This document shows positions 54,267 to 63,904 of a stretch of 64,000 nucleotides of DNA, in pieces (the first letter of the stretch is position 1; every line of letters begins with the position of its first letter). Origin of the DNA: Lithodes maja. Taxonomy: Eukaryota; Arthropoda; Malacostraca; Decapoda; Lithodidae. The translations under genes were made by a program, and so were the position numbers. Below the pieces are notes generated by a model that was not told where the DNA came from, ran no database searches, and saw nothing but the letters and a program-made list of their open reading frames with translations. The stretch lies in the NCBI GenBank assembly GCA_037953745.1, contig JBAKBP010003238.1, positions 1-64,000 of the forward strand, given 5' to 3'.

Positions 54267-57058
54267 TTATTCATTTACAAACGCAGTCAGTCGCGGGTTT
54301 GATGCGAGATATTTGTCTAAGCGGAGTTTAAATGAATCAACGGTGCTGCAGTCTATAACGTCTCGGGGAAGCCCATTCCACAAGTTGACAACTCGATTGA
54401 AGAAGAAATTCTTAGATTCGTGTGAGTTAAAAGATTTACCAATAATTTTGCAACCGTTTCCCCGCGTGTAATTAGATTGGTCGATAGTGAAGTACTTACT
54501 ACAGTTCATATTGTCGATGCCTTTGATGATTTTGAACACTTGAATTAAGTCGCCTCTTAATCTGCGCTGGGTTAAAGGAAATAGATTTAATTCTCTAAGA
54601 CGCTCTTCGTATGGTTTGTTCTTTAGGCTAGGTATCATTTTGGTAACTCTACGTTGAACTCGTTCTAGCTTGTTTATATCTTTTTGGTAATAAGGGCACC
54701 AGGATTGAACGCAGTATTCCAGAAGAGGGCGGACTAAGGAATTGTAAAGGGTTAGGATAACATCTTTGGATTTATGCTCAAATGACCTGCCTATAAAGCC
54801 AATTATTTTGTTTGCCTTCTTAACAACTTCTGAACATTGTTGACTCGGTTTTAGGTTACTCGATATTGTTACTCCCAGATCGGTTTCTTTGTTTACATTC
54901 TTAAGCTGAGTGCCATTCATCGAATAGTTTGCTTTCTCATTTAGGTATCCGATATGTAGTACTTTACATTTATCCGCATTGAAACTCATTTGCCAAATTT
55001 GGGCCCAACATGACAATTTATCTAGATTGTGTTGCATATCGTCAACTTGTTCTTTTGAGAGTACGCTATTTGCAATTTTTGTATTGTCAGCAAATTTCGA
55101 GACTGTACAGGTGAGACCCTCATCTATGTCGTTGATGTAAATTAGAAAGAGAATTGGTCCTAGTACCGATCCCTGGGGAACCCCACTACTTACATTGGTC
55201 CATTTAGATGCCTTACCGTTTGTGACTACTCTTTGCTTTCTGTCGCTGAGCCAATTTTCTATCCATTTCAACACACCGTCTTGTATTCCATGCGCTTTTA
55301 GTTTTAGCAGTAATCGTTTGTGGGGAACTTTGTCAAAGGCCTTTTGAAAATCAAGGTATATAATATCTACAGCTTTACTCTCATCGTAGAGGTTGAAGAT
55401 ATCGTGGAAGAAGTCTAAGAGGTTTGTTAAACAGGAACGTTTTTTACGAAAGCCGTGTTGAGTATCTTTAAGTAAGTTATTTGCCTCTAAGTGATTTACG
55501 AGTCTGTCTCTTATGACCGTTTCTAGCATTTTACATACAATTGAGGTTAAGCTAATTGGACGATAGTTACTGGGTAGGGATTTGCTGCCTTTTTTGAATA
55601 TCGGTGTTACGTTGGCTAGCTTCCACTGATCAGGCATAGTCCCAGACTGCAAGGATTCATTGAATAGCAATGTCAGTGGTTTGGAGAGCTCATCCTTAGC
55701 TTCCTTTAGAACTCTAGGTGAGATTGTATCAGGTCCAGGCGTTTTATTTACCTTGAGTTTATCTAATTCAATACTTCTCTCTCTGTAACGGTGATATTGC
55801 TTAGAACATCTGAATTATCAATCTGAATCGGCGATGGTGTAGGGATATCACTGAGGTTTTCGGTTGTAAAAACTGATGCAAAGAAGGTATTGAGGGCATT
55901 ACTCATTTGTACTTCGTCTTTGGTGTATTCTCCATTTTCATCGACTAACGGTCCAACAGTTGAAGTAACTACTTTTTTCTTTCTGATATAACTATAGAAT
56001 TCTTTCGGGTTTGTTTTACTTTGATTCGCAACATGTAACTCCAGGGTCTTTTTACTTTGCTTATTTAACTTTTTGGCTTTGCGTCGTAGCTCTACAAATT
56101 TCACCCGTTCTTCGTCATTTTGTGAGGATTTTAATCTATCATTAGCAAATTTTTTAGCAAGCAGACAGTCTGAAATATCTTTATTCCACCATTTGGGCTT
56201 ATCATTTTGGCCTGGACGCCGTATTTTCGATGGTATGCAGTCTTGCACTGCCTTAAGGTAAGTGGTTGTGAAACACTCCCAAGATGTATTTATGTCGTTA
56301 TTGTTAGTCAGAAAGCTCCAGTCAGTTTCTTTAAGTTTTGATTTAAGTTTATGAAAATTTGCTTTCTTGAAATTAGGGACTTTCTCAATGCTGCTATTTG
56401 ATTTGTTACTAGTAAACTTTAAAGTGAAAGTTATCGTACGATGGTCGCTGTTACTGAATTCATCACCAACATTCAAATTCTCTATTAATTCTTCTTTTGT
56501 TGCGAGTACAAGGTCAAGCACATTATTACCACGGGTCGGAGATTGTACAAATTGAAAAAGTGAACTCTCTTGCAAGTTAGCATAGAGGTCGTGTCCAGAG
56601 TGTGAAGTAAGAATATCGCCCCATTTAGTCACGGGTAAGTTGAAATCGCCAAGAATTACGGTATCTTGTATGTTAGTTATTTCTGCTATTTGTTCATAAA
56701 TTTCACTGTCAGTTTGCACTGATTGAGATGGGGGTCTGTATAATAAAGCTAGTGTTATTTTAGTTCCTCGTTTATTATTTAATAGTACGTAAGATATGTC
56801 TATATTCGCAATTTGAGGTTTTGACATTAAGACGGGATTAAGACTTTCCTTTATAAAAAACAGAACTCCTCCATTTCTATTGATCCGACTTTTCTCAAAC
56901 ATTGTATAACCAGGAAGCGTATATTCGGCTAAAAAGACTCTGTCTTCCGTATTTAACCAAGATTCTGTAATGCCGATTATATCATAATGTTCTGTAAACA
57001 CGATTTCCTCTAGATCTGAAAATTTATTGCGTATGCTACGAGCATTTACATAAAACAC
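54267..57058 (-). pseudogene. LINE D ORF2: APE endonuclease plus reverse transcriptase
   Basis: The endonuclease frame runs 57058 to 55763: FYVNARSIRNKF, IIGITESWLN, GGVLFFIKESL, YRPPSQS, VILGDFNLPVTKWGD, SNSDHRTITFTLKF. All APE blocks are seen, including the final SDH. The frame then shifts near 55762, probably by loss of one base, into the RT: KTPGPDTISPRVLKEAKDEL, SNYRPISLTSIVCKMLE, YLDFQKAFDKVPHKRLL, SGVPQGSVLGPILFLIYIND, SKFADNTKIA, LGVTISSNLKPSQQC, VRPLLEYCVQSWCPYY, RRLRGDLIQVFKI, FFFNRVVNLWNGLP. The catalytic FADD reads FADN (Asn codon at 55083-55085), which should abolish polymerase activity. The ORF has no good ATG. The frame is open upstream of 57058 to the end of ORF1. Confidence 0.92.
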
Positions 57059-57123
57059 CTTAAGAGTATTAGAGTTGGATGTTACTGATTGTGCGTTGTC
57101 TGAATTTTCAGTTCGTATTTGAC

Positions 57124-58116
57124 TTACACTACCCTGTCTTGGGTCTGGTTGACCCCGTTTTTTGAACGGAAATCCTTGACTGCATCGTTCAGCAGACGAC
57201 CAAGACGTGCAGCTCCTACTTCATTGAGATGTACACCATCTCCTGAAAACAAAGATTTATCATAGTAAAAATTATCCCACGTGTCGACAAAGCCGATGTT
57301 CTCCTCCCTGCAGAGTTTGGCTAGTCGGCGATTTGTACTGGTAGCTATGTTGTAGAATCGGTTTTCTACATCAATCCGGGGAACAATTCCTGAAATTAAG
57401 ATTCTATTAGATTTTTCCTTGAAGGACCTGATCAGCCGCCGGTACTTGCAAAGTAGTTCCTCTGACCGCGTCCGTTGGACATCGTTAGATCCAACGTGGA
57501 TGATGTACGTAGTGCTTGCGGGGGCGAGCCTGGAAACCTCTTCCAGAGCCGCAACAATGTCGTCCACGCCGCCACCTGGGATACAGAATCGCTTTCTGGT
57601 CCTGGGTGCCCTGGCGCAGAACTCGGTTAGTTGGCCACGGACCATGGAGTCGCCCACAAGCCGAACTTCTTCCGTTTCCTCTTCCTCGTCAATAGCCAGA
57701 ATTTTGAAGCGGTTTTGGCATGTTGTCGGGATGACCTTCCTGGTACTGGTACTGGGATGGACATTGTTTCTCACTAACTGAAAGTTGTCCTGGGGGGGAG
57801 TGAGAGTAGAGTCATTATTATTATCTGCAACATCTAAGGTAGCTGCTGGTGTGGGTACCGGTACTGTATGCACTGGAATGGCGGTTGACATAGTAGTGGT
57901 TTCTTGGGCCGAGGGCACTCCTACGTTGAGTGTGGCAAATTCTTGAAGGGATTCAAGCTTCGTAGTCAGGGCATCGATCTTGCGGTGAGCTGCATTCAAT
58001 TCATCCGCAATCTTCTCTCGGAGCTGGCAAAATCTACAAATTTGGACATCAGTATCAACAAACATGGTAGGGCCAAATTTACCGGAACAACTCGTGCAGG
58101 TTCGTTGCGGCGCCAT
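57124..58116 (-). CDS. LINE D ORF1: zinc finger, coiled coil, SGNH esterase
   Basis: 330 residues from the ATG at 58114-58116. The frame is open 20 codons further up, but this ATG sits directly after the monomers and before the conserved finger. Residues 7-30 hold CTSC...CRFC, a pair of CxxC as in the PHD-like finger of CR1 ORF1. Residues 31-62 are probably coiled coil. The esterase blocks are VGDSMV (Ser at ~157), PGGGVDD, HVGSNDV (Asn at ~211) and GDGVHLNEVG (Asp ~293, His ~296), so the triad and oxyanion residues are all present. No stop or frameshift. In CR1-like elements ORF1 binds RNA; the esterase's role is not settled. The frame ends TAA at 57124-57126, overlapping or nearly touching ORF2. 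Confidence 0.88.
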   Translation of the reverse strand: MAPQRTCTSCSGKFGPTMFVDTDVQICRFCQLREKIADELNAAHRKIDALTTKLESLQEFATLNVGVPSAQETTTMSTAIPVHTVPVPTPAATLDVADNNNDSTLTPPQDNFQLVRNNVHPSTSTRKVIPTTCQNRFKILAIDEEEETEEVRLVGDSMVRGQLTEFCARAPRTRKRFCIPGGGVDDIVAALEEVSRLAPASTTYIIHVGSNDVQRTRSEELLCKYRRLIRSFKEKSNRILISGIVPRIDVENRFYNIATSTNRRLAKLCREENIGFVDTWDNFYYDKSLFSGDGVHLNEVGAARLGRLLNDAVKDFRSKNGVNQTQDRVV

Positions 58117-58135
58117 AACGATATAATCACAATAT

Positions 58136-58305
58136 GCCTGAAAATCACACAAATTTATGTTAGCAAAATGGTACAATTAAAGCCTGAAAATCACAAAAAA
58201 TGTATGTTAGCAATGTGATACAATTAATTCCTGAAAATCACAAAAAATTTTGTTAACAATATGATAAAATTAATATGCCTGTAAATCACAAAAAATATGT
58301 GAAAG
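58136..58305 (-). repeat. LINE D 5' tandem monomers, ~47 bp, about 3.6 copies
   Basis: On the plus strand GCCTGAAAATCACA-type units start at 58136, 58182, 58230 and 58277. On the transcribed strand each reads TTTTTTGTGATTTTCAGG, a pyrimidine-rich stretch ending in CAG|G. They lie directly upstream of ORF1, where other LINEs can carry promoter monomers. Confidence 0.85.
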
Positions 58306-58370
58306 AGGACGTGGCTATTATTGTGAAGGAGGAGCTGTGAGAGTTTATAAAAGAGTGGAGAGAGGTATCA

Positions 58371-58706
58371 TTAAGGGGAGGTTTTTAGCTGATTCCCTAG
58401 ACTTCCATCAAACTTAAAATTACTCCCCCTAGACCCCCTTTCAAGATAAATTTGTACATTTTTCGGTAGAAAAATTTCCCGGCCGAAGGCCGGTTCCCCT
58501 TAAATTACAGGCTCGCTATCGCTCGCCAGGAAAAAATCGACACCTAAATGGCACGAATGGTCTTAAAATTTACAGAAATGGGGCGAGGGTTCTTGAAATC
58601 GCCAAACTAATGGGGCGAACGTCTTAAAATCTCAAAAGCAATAGGGCTAAACATGAGGGAGAAAGGGGTCCAGAAAAAAATCTTCCAGGTGGAAATCTCC
58701 CCTTAA
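58371..58706 (-). mobile_element. M19: M element, inverted relative of M17
   Basis: From TTAAGGGGAGGTTTTTAG to GGAAATCTCCCCTTAA. It shares the private variants of M17 (CTTAAAATTACTCCCCC, GGCACGAATGGTC). It lies 65 bp beyond the 5' end of LINE D. Confidence 0.9.
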
Positions 58707-58893
58707 GTCAAATGTGGATGTGAATGCGGTTTAAAGGTGGAAGGTGGGGATTTGTGAGTGCATATGGGCCAGGAAGTGAAAGGAAGATAAAGGAGGTGGA
58801 GAGTTTTTGGGGAAGATATGAGGGGATTGTCTGCAAGAGTTTGAGGAAAATGAAAATTTATTTTTAGGGGACCTGAATACTAAAGGTACGAAA

Positions 58894-61362
58894 TTAACCC
58901 CTTGAAGCTCTGACGCGTTTTAGCAGTTTATTTTGGTTGTCATTAGACGATGTTATGCAGCTTAATAAGGATCTGTGGTCATTATAAGGGTAAAGACTAG
59001 CTCAATCTGGACTTATTTACTGGAATCTACTGGACTTATTTTTAACAACCAATTCAGAAAATTATGATGTTACAGTGAGGTCCCCGCTTGGATCTTCTGA
59101 TCACTGTCTGATACAGGCCACCTGTCTATCACCTACCACACCTTCCCACTCTGAACCTGTTTTGGTGACTAAATGGCATTACGATAGGGCAGACTGGGAG
59201 GGTCTTCAGGGTTTCTTTATTGATATTCCCTGGACCTCTTTCTTTTCTAATGATGCACACTCCACCTTGAGCCACATACAAGATTTTGTAAAAATTGGAA
59301 TGGAAACTTTTATTCCTCATCAAAAGTACAGTAAAAGATCTAATTCACCTAAATGGTTTGACCATAATTGTGCTAGAGTAACTGAACAAAAAGCAATAGC
59401 CTACAATGCATACACAAGATCAAAAACTCATGAAGCCTTTAATTACTTTAGAAACATCAGAAATCATGCCAAAACTGTATTAAACCTAACTAAATCAAAC
59501 TTTCTCCACAAGCAGGCAAATAAACTTCTAAATAATCCAAATGATAACAAAATATTTTGGTCTACTCTTAACTCATTTAAATCCAACTTCACTACTGCTT
59601 CATCCATTCCACCATTAAAATCTCCGACTGGCAATCTTGTAAGTGACCCACGAGGTAAAGCTAACCTTCTTGCGGATATTTTCTCCACCAACTCAACCTT
59701 AGATGAAATAAATCAAGATGTCCCTGTACTTAATTTTAATTCGCCTGAAATTCCCTCACTGAAGATCCACACCAGACATGTCAAAACTATTTTGCAGAAT
59801 CTCTCAATAGATAAGGCTCCTGGTCCAGATGAAATTCCTCCAATAGTACTTAAGAATTGCTCCTTGGTGCTCGCTCCTGTATTGGCAAAAATTTTCCGTC
59901 TGTGTACTCATACCTCATGCTTCCCAGTACCCTGGAAAGAAGCAAACATCCATCCAGTTCCTAAAAAAGGTGCCTCTTCAGATCCATCAAACTACAGACC
60001 AATAGCTATAACTTCCACTCTTGGTAAAGTCTTTGAAATTATATTAAATAATCACATAATTAAGCATCTTGAGAATAATAAATTAATCAGTGATAGGCAA
60101 TATGGTTTTAGACGATGTCGATCAACTGCAGACATGCTTTGCCTTCTTCCGCATCAAATCAACCAAGCTACAGACCAACATGGTGAAACACACAATAGCA
60201 CTGGATATATCAAAGGCATTTGATAGAGTCTGGCATCAATCCTTATTGTCGAAGATGTCACACTACGGCCTTGCATCATTAGTTCCACTAATTTCTTCTT
60301 ATCTTCATAACAGAAAAATACGTGTAATGGTAGATGGCCTTTATTCTCAATTTCACTCAATAAATGCTGGTGTTCCCCAGGGATCAGTTTTGGCCCCAAT
60401 TCTGTTCCTCATTCATATCAATGATCTCATATCTACCACTCATAATCCAATACATTCCTACGCAGATGACTCAACACTCCACAGTTCCTTCACATTTACC
60501 AATTCTTTCACCCAACCCGATCTTATAAATTCAAAAATAAACACTGCAATTTTTCTGAACCAGGACCTTTCTAGAATTAATGGATGGGGACAAAAGAATC
60601 TAGTTTCCTTTAATGCACAGAAAACCAAATACATTCAATTTTCTAACCGACAGAATCTCACTGACTCCCATATATTTTTTTAATGATGTAAATATTCCCA
60701 CTTCCCCTAGTATTGACATTCTCGGTGTAACATTAACTACTAACTTGAGCTGGACACATTATGTTAGAAGCATTGCTAAGAATGCCTCTAAAAAACTGGG
60801 ACTCCTGTACAGAGTTCGAGAATTCTTCACTGACGAGCAGTTGGCCGTGATATATAAAAGTCATGTGCGTTCTCAGATGGATTACTGTTCACCTCTGTGG
60901 GGTGGAAGTGGAGTGGTTGCATTGAGGCAGTTGGACAAAATTCAAAATAAAGCTATTAGATTAATCAATAACCCTGCAATCACACAGGACCTTCCTACAT
61001 TATCCATACGAAGAAACGTTGCATCCCTTGCATTATTCTACAGATATTTTCACAGCAATTGTTCCGAGGAACTTGCTTCAATTGTGCCGCCTCTCCACAT
61101 CTTTCCGCGTAGAACTAGGGCAGCTGAGAGCGCCCATGAATTTACACTTTCTCCTCCACAATGCAGAACTTCTGCTTATCAGAATTCATTTATCCCCAGA
61201 GCTACTACTCTTTGGAATTCACTTCCCTCGAATTGCTTTCCACAAACTTACAATCTGCAAATGTTTAAATCCAGTTGTTACAAACATTTTATGAATGGAG
61301 GATGCCTTTAGGCACATGGACCTTTTTGTTTTACCTGTGTTTTTCCTTCCTCCGTTCATTGT

Positions 61363-61408
<46 letters not shown>

Positions 61409-61507
61409 ACCCTCTGACTTCCATATACCCTTCCTAATCTGAATAACATCGTCTAATAACTACCAGAAAACAGAAAAGAAATGCGTCTTGGAGCGTGAAA
61501 GGGTTAA
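58894..61507. mobile_element. R3: TTAA-bounded MITE split by LINE A3
   Basis: Left half TTAACCCCTTGAAGCTCTGA to AGACTAGCTCAATC (59007). Right half TCAACCCTCTGACTTCC (61406) to GGAGCGTGAAAGGGTTAA. Noncoding. The split is at the same loop position as the P1 insertion in R1. Confidence 0.88.
59008..61405 (+). pseudogene. LINE A3: Jockey-like element with two frameshifts
   Basis: Starts within the endonuclease (DLFLTTNSENYDVTVRSPLG, then SSDHCLI) and ends in a pure A-run (about 61369-61405). Compared with A2 it lacks two bases near 60190 (GAAACACACAATAG against GAAACACATACAATAG). It has one extra T in the T-run near 60675. YADD and the C-terminal block are intact, and it lacks the A2 stop. It ends TTTAG at about 61311. 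ORF1 and most of the endonuclease are missing. Confidence 0.93.
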
Positions 61508-61561
61508 TCTGTTGTGGGAGTCGTAGGTAATTTTGGTGTGGATGGTGTAAACGAGAATAGA

Positions 61562-61868
61562 GATCTCCATCAAGCTTAAAAAAAAAAAAAAAAAACACAG
61601 ACTCCATTCCAAGATAAATTTGTAAATTTTTCGATAGAAAAATTTCCCGGCCAAATACCAGTTCCTTCTAAAATTACAGCCTCGCTATCGCTTGTCAGGA
61701 AAAAAATAGACACCAAAATGGCACGGAAGGTCTTAATATTTACAAAGAAATTGGGCGAATGATCTCAAAATCGCCAAACTAATGTAACGAACGTCTTAAA
61801 ATTGCAAGACAAATATGCTAAGCATGATAGAGAAGGGGGTCCAGAAAAAGCGACTACCTCCTCCTTAA
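61562..61868 (-). mobile_element. M20: old M element
   Basis: Diverged copy starting near AGATCTCCATCAAGCTTAA and ending ACCTCCTCCTTAA. The GC hairpin has lost pairing (CCGGCCAAATACCAG). The direct repeat reads CCTCGCTATCGCTTGTC. A-run at 61580-61597. Confidence 0.82.
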
Positions 61869-62034
61869 CCCCCATAGAAACACCTGAGTAGTGAAAATGA
61901 CACGTAAAGGACCAACACGTGTTAAGGTTATAGAGATACGAAGAAAGAGAAGAGAGCGTAGAGGAAAAGCTGTGCGGTGATAATAAGAAGCAAAGGAGCA
62001 AAGTGTTTTAAGGCACTATATATAAAACTACCCC

Positions 62035-62075
<41 letters not shown>

Positions 62076-62173
62076 AAAGTGAGAGTGAGAGAGCGTAGAG
62101 GAAAAGCTGTGCGGTGATAATAAAAAACAAACGAGCAAAATGTTTTAAGGCACTATAGATACAACCCCTGGAG

Positions 62174-62237
<64 letters not shown>

Positions 62238-62357
62238 GGTATATATATAGTGTGAAAATGTGTATACTGCTTTACATCATCCACCTACAGCACTGAAGCA
62301 TGGCATTCTTTGTACACTTAATATTAAAGCATCTAATGATAATGTCGGACAGGTAGG
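61869..62357. repeat. Anonymous sequence with duplicated segment, (GA)n and (AT)n
   Basis: GAGCGTAGAGGAAAAGCTGT occurs twice (about 61953 and 62092) with the text after it, a ~140-bp tandem duplication. (GA)n lies at 62038-62075 and (AT)n at about 62176-62234. Confidence 0.75.
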
Positions 62358-62369
62358 GAGAGAGGCATC

Positions 62370-62447
62370 CTGACCAGGATTCGAACCCACTCACCCCAGC
62401 TATATGGGGGAGAGTTGGGCACCGTAGTCCCCTCGGCCATGAGCGGA
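62370..62447 (-). ncRNA. tRNA-like SINE head (serine-type), not a functional tRNA
   Basis: Minus strand: CATGGCCGAGGGGACTACGG (A box TGGCCGAGGGG) and GGGTTCGAATCCTGG (B box). The acceptor stem does not close and there is no recognisable anticodon arm, so it reads as a SINE or tRNA fossil. Confidence 0.55.
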
Positions 62448-62480
62448 TATAAGGAAATCAACCTTAGTTCCTATTATTAT

Positions 62481-63226
62481 GTTCCTTCCAACAACCAACC
62501 ATACTCCTAAAATCGATTAATGAAATTTACAAACACATGTGGCAGTCCGTGGACTCGAACCCAGGATGCTCACACCGAAAATCAACACCTTATACATCGC
62601 ACCACGAAGACAGTTAAAGGTTGGTGGACACTGCCTACGATTTATTATGCAACTTCGAATCCTGCATATCAATCTAAGCATGTACACACATCCCAACTGC
62701 AACTCACGTAGGCTATGCATATGTGAATGGAAAGAGCAATTAATGGGGCCTTAACCACTTAGGGAAGTCCTCTCGATAAATTACTCCTGAACCAATATCA
62801 ATTATTATGTTCCTTCCAACAACCAACCATACTCCTAAAATCGATTAATGAAATTTACAAACACATGTGGCAGTCCGTGGACTCGAACCCAGGATGCTCA
62901 CACCGAAAATCAACACCTTATACATCGCACCACGAAGACAGTTAAAGGTTGGTGGACACTGCCTACGATTTATTATTCAACTTCGAATCCTGCATATCAA
63001 TCTAAGCATGTACACACATCCCAACTGCAACTCACGTAGGCTATGCATATGTGAATGGAAAGAGCACTTAATGGGGCCTTAACCACTTAGGGAAGTCCTC
63101 TCGATAAATTACTCCTGAACCAATATCAATTATTATGTTCCTTCCAACAACCAACCATACTCCTAAAAATCGATTAATGAAATTTACAAACACATGTGGC
63201 AGTCCGTGGACTCGAACCTTGAAGAA
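62481..63226 (-). repeat. 328-bp tandem repeat containing a tRNA-like SINE head, 2.3 copies
   Basis: Units start at 62481, 62809 and 63137 (GTTCCTTCCAACAACCAACC). The first two differ by only a few bases; the third is cut after GGACTCGAACC. Each has a B box on the minus strand (GGGTTCGAGTCC, first at 62551-62562) and a weaker A box (CTTCGTGGTGCGATG). Confidence 0.85.
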
Positions 63227-63740
63227 CCAGGTTATAGTCTCGTGGAGGACTATGCCTTCGAACACCTGGGTGAGTTTCTTAGACTTCAACCATGATTATT
63301 TTACACTTTCCCCCAGCAACTCGGCTAAGTGATACGATTTTTAATCGTCCTGGTACTATTATGTATATGTGTGCGCATGTATATGTATGTTTGTGTACGT
63401 GTATATGCATGTATGTGTCTATATTTGTTTGTTTTTGTTTTCTATATTCCAACTACTCCCTCTCGGCCACCGCTCAACACGGTGAAGCCTGTGAGGTCTT
63501 GTTCCAGTCTAGGGAGTGAGACATGTGAAGCACTTAGAGTTCCACTCACGGCTCGAAGCAGCCCCATCTCTGAAGCTGCCTCGCCTTTGCGCTTCACTGT
63601 CCCACTCCCTAGACTCGGACCCTCACTCTCAGAACGCCACCTATTGAGTAATTAACTCACTAGGCATCGTCCCCCTATAACATATTTTGAATATGAAAAT
63701 ATTCATACAGTGCTATTTAACCAGGGAACAATGAGGGTGT
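63227..63740. other. Anonymous sequence with a hairpin
   Basis: TCTAGGGAGTGAGACATGTG (about 63508) pairs imperfectly with CACTGTCCCACTCCCTAGA (to about 63614), with 24-nt arms around ~60 bp. A GTAT/GTGT-rich stretch lies at 63361-63425. No gene recognised. Confidence 0.5.
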
Positions 63741-63829
63741 TTTGTTGGCGTTTCAGTTGGCTTTGTGGTAATGCACTGATACTAGGTACAGCACAGATTC
63801 CATCTCAATAATATCTTCCCATTGATATA

Positions 63830-63900
63830 CCAGGATCCGAACCCGGGACCATTGGATTAATTACCAGTCCAGTGGCAAACACTCCACCACACCTCCCCAT
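63830..63900 (-). ncRNA. tRNA-like SINE head
   Basis: Minus strand: GTGGTGGAGTGTTTGCCACT (weak A box) and CCCGGGTTCGGATCCTGG (good B box). No tail seen before the window's simple repeats, so probably a SINE remnant. Confidence 0.45.
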
Positions 63901-63904
63901 ATAC

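Larger units (their letters stand above)
54038..58305 (-). mobile_element. LINE D: nearly full-length CR1-like element
   Basis: Minus-strand order: 5' tandem monomers (58136-58305), ORF1 with zinc finger and esterase (57124-58116), ORF2 with endonuclease and RT (54267-57058 and upstream), and a 3' UTR ending in CCTTTGTACTCCTTTGTACT near 54047. Zinc-finger plus esterase ORF1 and a short reiterated 3' tail are known for CR1-like elements. Two further 3' ends of the family are at 29602 and 40225. The M17/M19 pair flanks it. Confidence 0.9.

Noticed and set aside
62370..62447. A functional tRNA gene
   Set aside because: A and B boxes are present, but no closed acceptor stem or clear anticodon arm could be drawn.
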